A stretch of 64,000 bases of DNA from Theocolax elegans (lineage: Eukaryota > Arthropoda > Insecta > Hymenoptera > Cerocephalidae). Numbering within the stretch: the stretch's first letter is position 1; each line of letters opens with the position of its first letter. The notes beneath the pieces were generated by a model. It saw only the letters and a list, made by a program, of their open reading frames with translations, did no database searches and was not told the DNA's origin. The stretch is taken from the NCBI GenBank assembly GCA_026168455.1, contig CM047425.1:44767362-44831361 (forward strand), read 5' to 3'. Shown piece after piece: positions 33,217-44,940 of the stretch. Both the position numbers and the translations under genes were made by a program.

Positions 33217-33984
33217 TTACTTCTTTCTTACCAAATATTTTTTTTTTAATTTTTGAGATATTCGAGAAACAACACTTTTTTCTTGATATTCAGAAAATTA
33301 GAATTATATCTAAAATTTAACCCTGTTGAAAAGACCTTATAAAATCCGATAAAATAATGGCACATAGAATCGGGGTGCCGATAAAAATTTTATAGTAATA
33401 TATCGGGCGATTTCTTTTTTATCGGTACCTATAATGAAATCCTCACAGCTACGAATCACAAGTTCCGAAATTTAGTTTTTATAAGTTTTACCTGGTAAAA
33501 GATATATATCAGTTTCTATGAGACTAATAAATTTATAGGCTTTTATAGAGATATGCTCATTTAATTATTTATAGAAATCTATTCACTTTACCAATATGAA
33601 TTCAGAATCGGCATATATCGTAATAAATTGCTTGAAAAATTATAAGCCTGTATAGATGTTTTACTACATGAATTACACAAGTGCATCCAAGAAAATATTA
33701 ATCGGGTTCTATAATAAAAGAAATGACTATGAAAAGATTATAGTTCATACACAATTCCCGATAAAAAATTTAATAAGCTCTTATCATGGAAATACTGTAT
33801 ATGTTTATATCTTTAGGTTTATAATTCGAGTCTATAAGGAATTCCGGGTGCAAAAACCTCATACCATACTATACAATAAATGCTTATAGTATTTTATAAG
33901 ATAAACCTCACAAAAGAAAAAAACATTTTATAGTACAATATGATGATCAACAAAATAAATGGGCGGTTCGTTTACCGGATCGTA
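33217..33984. other. AT-rich sequence without recognised gene
   Basis: Frequent CCGATAAAA / TTATAAG phrases hint at an old dispersed repeat. The 77-codon open frame at 33,656-33,889 matches nothing I know. Confidence 0.35.
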
Positions 33985-34765
33985 TGAGCTGAGACATCCA
34001 TAAATACAATCTTAATCGAATCGCTAATCGCGTTCAACCAGGCAATTCCGTATTTATTATTTATAACAAATAGGCATGTATCGGGTTTTCCAGTATTTGA
34101 CGTATTCGTGTGCATTGAATTAATAAGGTTCTATAAGGCTTTTCACTATATTGTCCACTAACAGCTATCGGTGTCTACCGTTAAATTCCATAATTTTAAA
34201 CCAACCAATACAGTTCTTTTATAAGGTTTTACGAGGATCGACGCATGTATTGGGCATACGACCTATCCGTTACTACCGGCTGCGCCAGTAATAACAAATC
34301 TTAATCAAATTGCTAATCCCATTCTACCAGGCAATTCCGTATTTATTATTTATACCAAATAGGCATGTATCGGGTTTTCGAGTATTTGACGTATTCGTGT
34401 GCATTGAATTAATAAGGTTCTATAAGGCTTTTCACTATATTGTCCACTAACAGCTATCGGTGTCTACCGTTAAATTCCATAATTTTAAATCAACCAATAC
34501 AGTTCTTTTATAAGATTTACGAGGATCGACGCATGTATTGGGCATACGACCTATCCGTTACTACCGCCTGCGCCAGTAATAACAAATCTTAATCAAATTG
34601 CTAATCCCACTCTACCAGGCAATTCCGTATTTATTATTTATACCAAATAGGCATGTATCTGGTTTTGGAAAGTTTGACGTCTTTATAAGGTTTTACGAGG
34701 TTCGACGCATGTAAGGGACAGACGGCCTATCGGGTTGTATCGGCTGCGCCAACAATAATGCGAAT
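33985..34765 (+). repeat. Tandem repeat, about 289-bp period, 2.6 copies
   Basis: AATCTTAATC starts at 34,008, 34,297 and 34,585. Copies 1 and 2 are nearly identical (for example AGGCATGTATCGGGTTTTC); copy 3 lacks about 115 bp in its middle. It is less AT-rich than its neighbours and has no coding potential. Confidence 0.8.
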
Positions 34766-35166
34766 TACATAAGTATACTTATTATTAATGCTGCAGCGAT
34801 ACTCGTGTGACACTTTCATGTATTCTTAGTTTTGTAACCTTTGGTTATAAATGTTTTTCATTGTTATTCTTCATGCATATAAAGATAGAAGTTTCTATGA
34901 TATACTACTAATAAACATGAAAGAAATATTAAATTTACTTTATATAAACTTATTCAATATAATAATTCTTTTCTTTTCAGGCATCAAATCGAACTCAATT
35001 ACATGTTAATTTTCAGTATATTTTCAAATACAAAGAATATTCTTCCTCCAAGGACAAAACAGATCTGGAAAACAGATAATTTTAATTCAATTTGAATGTG
35101 CTCTAAATTATAAAACTAATTAATAGCAATAATTAATAGCTCTGAGTGTGTAATATTTTACATATA

Positions 35167-35200
<34 letters not shown>

Positions 35201-35755
35201 TATAAGTAAAGTAAACTGTATCATATATATATATATATATATATGATACAGTTGCATGTAATCTTAATCTTGAATTATTTAGTTATAAATATTTTTTATT
35301 GTTAATCTTCATGCAAGTAAAGGTAAAAGTTTTCTATTATAAAGCTACTAATGAAAATCAAAGAATTATTAAATTTATTTTATATAAACTTATCCAATAT
35401 AATAATTCTTATACGATTCACTGATACAAGTAAACTCTGTAAAATAATTCAGAATGTGTAACGGCATTTATATGTATTCTTTCATTAGTATACTCTTGTA
35501 TAAAAGTTTATTCTTCATTATTTTTTAAAAATAAAAAAAATATTAACAGAACTTTTAGAACAAATATTTCAATATTCAATATTCCTATATATTTAACTAC
35601 TTTAGTAATGGTTATAGAAATAACTGTCAGACTCGAGTGACACTTGCAGGTATTCTTAATTTTGTGCCCTTTAATTATAAATATTTTTCAATGTTATTCT
35701 TCATGAAAGTAAAGATAGTGGTTTTCTAGAGTGAGCTAGTAATAAACACCAACCC
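34766..35755. repeat. Three diverged direct repeats plus TA hairpins
   Basis: Blocks beginning near 34,797, 35,248 and 35,631 share 'tattcttaRttttg...TTATAAATRTTTTTCATTGTTATTCTTCATG'-like text (450- and 383-bp spacing). Between the first two, 35,166-35,207 and 35,220-35,254 are perfect (TA)n hairpins closed by TACTCATA/TATGAGTA and GTATCATA/TATGATAC. Confidence 0.55.
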
Positions 35756-36570
35756 AGACGGAAATTTATTTTTCCAGTAAGAGCTAAGAAAAGCTAATAA
35801 ATTTTATAATCAATTTATAATATGCAGATTTTGGACTCTGTTAATAGTTAGTTAGAATTTATAACTTTTATTAGCTCTTCTTAGCTTCTACTAGATTTTA
35901 TTAGCTTTTAGATTTTTTTCAAATGTAAAAGAAATGTGCGAGTTTAAAATCTAATAACTACTTATAACTTTTTTAAATTATTATATACAGTAAATAAGTA
36001 TTTAGAATTTTTATGAATATTTACCAATAGCAATCTTTTATTAATAGCTTTTGATTTTTTGCATACATCACTTAGAAACAGTTAAAAACAGTTAAATACA
36101 GGAAATTGCAAGAGTTACTATTAGCGTCATGTTGTCGTTTTTCACGATATTTTCGAAATACAAAAATCTAATAAAACCTAATAAAGCTTAGAAATATTTA
36201 CGAAATTTTAAAAATAGCAATTTATTACCAATAGCAATCTTTGATATAGCTTTGATTTGCATACATCACTTAGAAACAGTTAAAAACAGTTAAATACAGG
36301 AAATTGCAAGAGTTACTATTAGCGTCATGTTGTCGTTTTTCACGATATTTTCGAAATACAAAAATCTAATAAAACCTAATAAAGCTTAGAAATATTTACG
36401 AAATTTTAAAAATAATTAGTAAAATCTTATATACATTAGCAAATTTTTTAAACTATTATTAGAGTCCAAAATCCACACTTTATAAAGTGTTATGAAAATC
36501 TAATAAAAGCTAATAACTTTTATTAAGTATTTATAAACATTATACGCATATGATTATTTCCGCTAGGGAT
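35756..36570. repeat. AT-rich repeat with weak inverted ends and a 198-bp internal duplication
   Basis: The ends CAGACGGAAAT and ATTTCCGCTAG are loosely complementary, and TTTTGGACTCT at 35,833 mirrors AGAGTCCAAAA at 36,461. The segment 36,020-36,217 is repeated almost exactly at 36,218-36,413 (GCATACATCACTTAGAAACA at 36,061 and 36,259). Confidence 0.55.
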
Positions 36571-37340
36571 TTCCCACACAGCATGAAAGATTGCAGCAAG
36601 CATGCAGCAAGCTTCCATGAAAGATTCGGAATCTATCAGAAAACTTTCATGAAATATTGTTGCAAACTAAAAATGTCCGGGGTACATTGACGGCTACAAG
36701 CTTCCACGGAATATTGTAGGAATCTTACAAGAAATATTGCGGGAATATTTCTAGGAAGCTTCCTACAAGTTTCCAGGAAGTTATCGGAAAGTTTACTGAA
36801 CCCTTCAGGAAGCTTTCATGAAAACTTTATGCAAGCATCTACAGAAAACCTTCTTCAAGATTTCTTGTTAGGGTGTATAAAGGTTTAAGTAATCTATCAG
36901 AAAGCTTTCATGGAATATTGCTGCAAACTAAAAATGTCCGGAGCACATTGACGGCTACAAGCTTCCGCGAAACATTGCAGAAATCATTCAAGAAATATTG
37001 TAAAAATATTTCTAGAAAGCTTCCAACAACTTTCCAGTAAGCAAGTGAAAAGATTCTTAAACCTTTCAAGAAGCATTCATGAAAACTTTATGCAAGCATC
37101 TAGCGGGAGATTTCCGCAAAAATTCTTGATAAGATGTATAAAGCTTTTAATAAATCTTGCAGAAATCTTTCAAGAATCCTTACGAAAATCTTTACAAATA
37201 ATACGTTAAATTTAATAAACAGTAAAAACGAAATTTTATTATTAAAAAAAATTGTAAATCATTTTTTATATTTATACATGACATTTTATACATATATTAA
37301 TTATTTAAAATTTGTTACATAAATATTTAACATAAATCGC
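36571..37340. repeat. AAGCTTTC-rich repeats, left block
   Basis: Two diverged copies (from about 36,635 and 36,897, 262 bp apart) share GCAAACTAAAAATGTCCGG and GACGGCTACAAGCTTCC. The text is dominated by variants of GCAAGCTTTCATGAAA. No gene. Confidence 0.5.
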
Positions 37341-37351
37341 AAAGAAAGTTA

Positions 37352-37436
37352 TAACCTACAGCGGGAAACGAACCCAGGACGCACGCATGAAAAGTAAACG
37401 CTCTAACCACTACGCTATATCGCAACGCTTGCAAGG
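37352..37436 (-). repeat. tRNA-like sequence
   Basis: Minus strand: GCGATATAGCGTAGTGG (A-box match) and GGTTCGTTTCC (B-box match with one change) at tRNA spacing, with TTTTCAT in the anticodon-loop position. Stem pairing is poor, so it is a tRNA pseudogene or SINE head. It sits between the two AAGCTTTC-rich blocks. Confidence 0.5.
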
Positions 37437-38440
37437 CTACTTTTAGAACTTGTATATAATGATCAATCCATTTAAGTGAATATAATTACTAATATTGTAA
37501 ATATTTAACTATTTAATCAATAGCAAATTAAACTTAAATATAAATGAAAGCATTTAGTAAATAAATATTAATGTTCTTGTATCTCAAATTGTATTAATTT
37601 ATATAATACTTAAAAATTATTTTTCAATTCAAAAGATTGTCTTATTTATATAGTTATCATTTTATCATTATTTTTAATCAAATATATTCTCTAAAGTATT
37701 TAACGTAATATATTATGTCATGGAAAATAGTAACTAACCAGTGAGAGATCGCAAGCTTTCGTGAAAGGCAGCTGATAGATTGCCACAAACTTTCTGACCA
37801 CACTCAAAAAAGTTTCGTTATACATTCCCGATGCATTATGCAAAAATGTTTCACGAAAGATTGCGCCAATAAATAGTACCCATACTCTATAGAATGCTTG
37901 CGTGCAAGCTTCCAGCAAGATTCCAATGCAATTTTTGTGAAAGATAAAAATACAATATATCTGGCAAGCTTCTTGCAAGTTTTCGGAAAACCACACGCAA
38001 GACGCAGTAGAACATAAAATTAAGCTTGCATGAAAGCTTCCTGAAATATTGTCGCAAATATTGCTGCAACGTAACTAGCAATCTTTCAAGAGAAACTGCT
38101 GGATAGATTGCTGTAACCTTTCAAGCCACGGTTAAAAAAGTTTCGATATGCATAACGCAATAAGCTTTCAGAAGATTATCCTGGAAGATTGCAACAACCT
38201 GTTGAGGAATATTCTCATTAAATTATGTAAAAATATTTCACGAAAAATGCAGCAATGAACAGTACCTACTTCGTAGAAAGCTTGCGTAAAAGCTTCCAGC
38301 AAGTTTTCGGAAAACTACACGGTAAGTCACAGTGAAACATAAAATTAGACATGCATCAAAGCATGCTAAAATATTACCGCAAATATTGCAGAAATGTAAC
38401 TGCCCAATTAAAAAAAATTAGTAAGGTTTATGTACCAAAT
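37437..38440. repeat. AT-rich spacer then AAGCTTTC-rich repeats, right block
   Basis: From about 37,735 the same kind of text returns. Two diverged units near 37,740 and 38,090 share 'GATAGATTGC..AAC.TTTC' and 'AAAAAAGTTTCGATATGCAT'-like phrases. No coding frame is convincing. Confidence 0.45.
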
Positions 38441-38456
38441 TAATACGAAACTATTT

Positions 38457-39004
38457 AAATTAATATTGAACTTTGTTGGTCTTGCTGAGCTAACGTCTAA
38501 CGACTCTAAGAACTCCAAGTTGCTCGCTCGAAAAGGCACGACAATTCGCCGCGTATCAATCCCGAGGACAACATTATGAAGGCCACAAGCCGCCAGACAT
38601 AAACCAAAAGAAGAAGCAAATAAATACTAAGTAATAAAATTGAAAATATTTTAATAAGAAAGAAAGAAATTTTAAGTCTATGTGTTTCGTCTTGGGACCG
38701 TCTGCCAGAACTCATCAGTGGGGCGCAGACGATCCCTGCCCCAGACGCACAAGACAGTATTATTGAATCAAAATAATGATAAACTTAAAATTTTGGTATC
38801 GTAAGAACGAATGAACGGAGCCTATATAAGTACACATAAGATGGAAAATCTGATTGTGGATGGAAAAGTGCCCCCTAACATCAGAGTATGAACTATGGAC
38901 ATAATCTTAAACCAAAGTCCTGTTATTATTAAAAATATAATTTTTTCTCGCCCAGGCAAAAGTTTTTAAATTAATATTGAATTTTGTTGATCTTGCTAAG
39001 CTAA

Positions 39005-39046
<42 letters not shown>
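38457..39046. repeat. Segment between 45-bp direct repeats, ending in a 40-A run
   Basis: AAATTAATATTGAACTTTG..GAGCTAAC at 38,457-38,500 recurs with few changes at 38,967-39,005, followed by an uninterrupted A tract (39,007-39,046). The enclosed sequence is GC-richer (for example 38,510-38,600 and 38,690-38,750) and unlike its surroundings. Nothing identifies it as a gene. A retroposed copy with long flanking repeats is possible. Confidence 0.4.
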
Positions 39047-39050
<4 letters not shown>

Positions 39051-42000
39051 TTTTAAATAATACGAAACCAGCCAAAAACACTCGCTTCGCTCGCGATTAA
39101 AACAAGGTTTGGGACACAATATTGAAAAAAATACAATAACGAAAGAAAATGTAATAGAAGAATCTCAAAATTATAAAGAAGAATTAAAAACAAAGATACT
39201 GTAAAAATAAGTATTGACGGAAAACAAAAACAAGAAATAGTCAACAAAAATAATATTGAAGACAAAAATAATAATATATTAAAACAAGGTATTAAAATAA
39301 AAAATATCCAGGAAATCCCGTAATTAGTGGAGCCTTTCTGAAATATTTCAGCAATTCCCAAAATTTCTAGGAAATCCCGTAACTTGTAGCGTCATCCCGA
39401 AATACCTCATAAATTCCCGAAATATCCTGGAAATTCCACAATTAGTGGAGACATTTCGAAATATCTCAGAAATTCCCGAAATATCCAGGAAATCCCTTAA
39501 TTTGTAGAGTTATCCAAAAATACCACATAAATTCCCGAAATATCCAGGAAATACCATAATTAGTGGAGTTTTTTTTAAATACCTCAGCAATTACCGAAAG
39601 ATCCAGGAATCTCGAATTGGTAGAATCGTCACGAAATTCCTCAGATATTCCCGAAATATCCAAAAAAATCCCGTAATTAGTGGAGTTTTTTCTGAAATAT
39701 TTCAGAAATTCCCGAATTAATCCAGAAAATCCCTTAATTGTAGAGTTATCCAGAAATACCTCAGAAATTCCCGAAATATCCAGGAATCCCGTAATTAGGA
39801 GCGTCATCCCGAAATAAATCAGAAATTCCGAAATATCCAGGGAATACCACAATTAGTGGAGACATTGCGAAATACCTCAGAAATTCCCGAAAATATCCAG
39901 GAAATCCCTTAATTAGTAGAGTATCCAGAATCCAGGAAATCTCGAATTGGTAGAATCGTCACGAAATTCCTCAGATATTCCCGAAATATCCAGAAATCCC
40001 GTAATTAGTGGAGTTTTTCTGAAATATTTCAGAAATTCCCGAATTATCCAGAAAATCCCTTAATTTGTAGAGTTATCCAGAAATACCTCAGAAATTCCCG
40101 AAATATCCAGGAAATCCCGTAATTAGTAGCGTCATCCCGAAATAAATCAGAAATTTCCGAAATCCAGGAAATACCACAATTAGTGGAGACATTTCGAAAT
40201 ACCTCAGAAATTCCCGAAATATCCAGGAAATCCCTTAATTAGTAGAGTGATCCAGAAATACCTCAGAAATTCCCGAAATATCCAGGAAATTCCGTTATTA
40301 TTGGTGTTATCCCGAATTTCCTCAGAAATTCCCGAAAGATCCAGGAAATCCCGTAATTAGTAGAGTGATCCAGAAATACCTCAGAAATTCCCGAAATATC
40401 CAGGAAATTCCGTAATTAGTGGAGTCTTTCTGAAATATTTCAGAAATTCCCGAAATATACGGGAAATTCCGTAATTAGTAGCGTCATCCCGAAATACCTC
40501 AGCACTTCCCGAAAGATCCTGGAAATCCCGTAATTGGTAGAATCATCACGAATTTCCTAAGATATTCCCGAAATATCCAAAAATTCCCGTAATTAGTGGA
40601 GTCTTTATGAAATATTTGAGAAATTCCCGAAATATCCAGAAATTCCCGTAATTGGTAGCGTCATCTCGAAATACCTCAGGAATTCCCGAAAGATCCAGGA
40701 AATCCCGTAATTGGTAGAATCATCACGAATTTCCTCAGATATTCCTGAAATATCCAAAAAATCCCGTAATTAGTGGAGTCTTTATGAAATATTTGAGAAA
40801 TTCCCGAAATATCCAGAAATCCCGTAATTGGTAGCGTCATCTCGAAATACCTCAGGAATTCCCGAAAGATCCAGGAAATTCCGTAATTATTAGTTATCCC
40901 GAAATACCTCAGAAATTCCCGAAAGATCCAGGAATTCCCGTAATTGGTAGAGTCATCACGAATTTCCTCATATATTCCCGAAATATCCAGAAAATTCCGT
41001 CATTAGTGGAGTCTTTCTGAAATATTTCAGAAATTCCCGAAATATCCAAGAAATCCCGTAATTAGTAGTCATCCCGAATTTTTCCGGAAATACCTGATAT
41101 ATCCAGAAATTCCCGTAATTAGTAGCGTCATCCAGAAATACCTCAGAAATTCCCCAAATATCCAGGAAATCCCTTAATTTGTAAAGTTATCAAAAAATAC
41201 CACAGAAATTCTCGAAATATCCAGGAAATACCATAATTAGTGGAGTTTTTTTTAAATACCTCAGCAATTACCGAAAGATCCAGGAAATCTCGAATTGGTA
41301 GAATCGTCACGAAATTCCTCAGATATTCCCGAAATATCCAGAAAATCCCGTAATTAGTGGAGTTTTTCTGAAATATTTCAGAAATTCCCGAATTATCCAG
41401 AAAATCCCTTAATTTGTAGAGTTATCCAGAAATACCTCAGAAATTCCCGAAATATCCAGGAAATCCCGTAATTAGTAGCGTCATCCCGAAATAAATCAGA
41501 AATTTCCGAAATATCCAGGAAATACCACAATTAGTGGAGACATTTCGAAATACCTCAGAAATTCCCGAAATATCCAGGAAATCCCTTAATTAGTAGAGTT
41601 ATCCAGAAATACCTCAGAAATTCCCCAAATATCCAGAAACCCCTTAATTTGTAGAGTTATCCAAAAATACTACAGAAATTCTCGAAATATCCAGGAAATA
41701 CCATAATTAGTGGAGTTTTTTTTTAAATACCTCAGCAATTACCGAAAGATCCAGGAAATCCCGTAATTGGTAGATTCATCCCGAATTTCCTCAGATATTC
41801 CCGAATAATCCAGGAAATACTATAATTAGTGGAGTCTTTCTGAAATATTTCAGAAATTCCCGAAATATCCAGGAAATCCCTTATTTAGTAGAGTGATGCA
41901 GAAATACCTCAGATATTCCCGAAATATCCAGGAAATTCCGTAATTAGTGGAGTCTTTCTGAAATATTTCAGAAATTCCCGAAATATCCTGGAAATCCCGT

Positions 42001-42329
42001 AATTAGTAGAGTTATCCAGAAATACCTCAGAAATTCCCCAAATATCCAGAAAATCCCTTAATTTGTAGAGTTAGCCAAAAATACCACAGAAATTCTCGAA
42101 ATATCCAGGAAATACCATAATTAGTGGAGTTTTTTTTTAAATACCTCAGCAATTACCGAAAGATCCAGGAAATCTCGTAATTGGTAGAATCGTCACGAAA
42201 TTCCTCAGATATTCCCGAAATTTCCAGAAAATCCCTTAATTTGTAGAGTTATCCAGAAATTCGTCAGAAATTCCCGAAATATCCAGGAAATCCCGTAATT
42301 AGTAGCGTGATCCCGAAATAAATCAGAAA

Positions 42330-44940
42330 TTTCCGAAATATCCAGGAAATACCACAATTAGTGGAGACATTTCGAAATACCTCAGAAATTCCCGAAATAT
42401 CCAGGAAATCCCGTAATTAGTGGAGTCTCTCAGAAATATTTCAGAAATTCCCGAAATATACAGGAAATTCCGTAATTAGTAGATTCATCCCGAATTTCCA
42501 CAGAAATTCGCGTAATATCCAGGAAATCCCGTAATAGGTAGAATCATCCCGAAATACCTCAGCAATTACCGAAAGATCCAGGAAATCTCGTAATTGGTGG
42601 AATCGTCACGAAATTCCTCAGTTTTTCCAGAAATATCCAGAAAATCCCGTAATTAGTGGAGTCTTTCTGAAATATTTCAGAAATTCCCGAATTATCCAGG
42701 AATTCCCTTAATTTGTAGAGTCATCCAGAAATACTTCAGAAATTCCCGAAATATCCAGGAAATTCCGTAATTATTAGAGTGATCCAGAAATACCGCAGAA
42801 ATTCCCGAAATATCCAGGAAATTCCGTAATTAGTGGAGTCTTTCTGAAATATTTCAGAAATTCCCGAAATATCCTGGAAATCCCGTAATTAGTAGAGTTT
42901 TTTTTTTAAATACCTCAGCAATTACCGAAAGATCCAGGAAATCCCGTAATTGGTAGATTCATCCCGAATTTCCTCGGATATTCCCGAAATATCCAGGAAA
43001 TACTATAATTAGTGCAGTCTTTCTGATATATTTCATAAATTCCCGAAATATCCAGGAAATCCCTTATTTAGTAGAGTTATCCAGAAATACCTCAGAAATT
43101 CCCGAAATATCCAGGAAACTCCGTTATTATTGGAGTTATTCCGAATTTCCTCAGAAATTCCCGAAAGATCCAGGAAATCCCGTAATTAGTAGAGTGATCC
43201 AGAAATACCTCAGAAATTCCCCAAATATCCAGGAAATCCCTTAATTTGTAAAGTTATCAAAAAATACCACAGAAATTCTCGAAATATCCAGGAAATACTA
43301 TAATTAGTGGAGTTTTTTTTAAATACCTCAGCAATTACCGAGAGATCCAGGAAATCTCGAATTGGTAGAATCGTCACGAAATTCCTCAGATATTCCCGAA
43401 ATATCCAGAAAATCCCGTAATTAGTGGAGTTTTTCTGAAATATTACAGAAATTCCCGAATTATCCAGAAAATCCCTTAATTTGTAGAGTTATCCAGAAAT
43501 ACCTCAGAAATTCCCGAAATATCCAGGAAATCCCGTAATTAGTAGCGTCATCCCGAAATAAATCAGAAATTTCCGAAATATCCAGGAAATACCACAATTA
43601 GTGGAGACATTTCGAAATACCTCAGAAATTCCCGAAATATCCAGGAAATCCCTTAATTAGTAGAGTTATCCAGAAATACCTCAGAAATTCCCGAAATATC
43701 CAGGAAATTCCGTTATTATTGGTGTTATCCCGAATTTCCTCAGAAATTCCCGAAAGATCCAGGAAATCCCGTAATTAGTAGAGTGATCCAGAAATACCTC
43801 AGAAATTCCCGAAATATCCAGGAAATTCCGTAATTAGTGGAGTCTTTCTGAAATATTTCAGAAATTCCCGAAATATACGGGAAATTCCGTAATTAGTAGC
43901 GTCATCCCGAAATACCTCAGCACTTCCCGAAAGATCCTGGAAATCCCGTAATTGGTAGAAACATCACGAATTTCCTCAGATATTTCCGAAATATCCAAAA
44001 ATTCCCGTAATTAGTGGAGTCTTTATGAAATATTTGAGAAATTCCCGAAATATCCAGAAATTCCCGTAATTGGTAGCGTCATCTCGAAATACCTCAGGAA
44101 TTCCCGAAAGATCTAGGAAATCCCGTAATTGGTAGAATCATCACGAATTTCCTCAGATATTCCTGAAATATCCAAAAAATCCCGTAATTAGTGGAGTCTT
44201 TATGAAATATTTCAGAAATTCCCGAAATATCCAGAAATCCCGTAATTGGTAGCGTCATCTCGAAATACCTCAGGAATTCCCGAAAGATCCAGGAAATTCC
44301 GTAATTATTAGTTATCCCGAAATACCTCAGAAATTCCCGAAAGATCCAGGAATTCCCGTAATTGGTAGAGTCATCACGAATTTCCTCATATATTCCCGAA
44401 ATATCCAGAAAATTCCGTCATTAGTGGAGTCTTTCTGAAATATTTCAGAAATTCCCGAAATATCCAAGAAATCCCGTAATTGGTAGCGTCATCTCGAAAT
44501 ACCTCAGGAATTCCCGAAAGATCCAGGAAATTCCGTAATTATTAGTTATCCCGAAATACCTCAGAAATTCCCGAAAGATCCAGGAATTCCCGTAATTGGT
44601 AGAGTCATCACGAATTTCCTCATATATTCCCGAAATATCCAGGATATCCCGTAATTAGTGGAGTCTTTCTGAAATATTTCAGAAAATCCCGAAATATCCA
44701 GGAAATCCCTTAATTAGTAGTCATCCCGAATTTTTCCGGAAATTCCCGATATATCCAGAAATTCCCGTAATTAGTAGCGTCATCCCGAAATACCTCAGGA
44801 ATTCCCGAAAGATTGAGGAAATTCCGTAATTGGTAGAGTCATCACGAATTTCCTCAGATATTCCCGAAATATCCAGGATATCCCGTAATTAGTGGAGTCT
44901 TTCTGAAATATTTCAGAAATCCCGAAATATCCAGGAAATC
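42330..44940. repeat. Higher-order satellite block, copy 1
   Basis: The variant order is the same as in 51,935-54,790 at a near-constant offset of 9,603 bp (for instance ACTCCGTTATTATTGGAGTT and ACCGAGAGATCC). The subsegment 43,356-44,500 also matches 39,941-41,090 at an offset of about 3,415 bp. Confidence 0.8.
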
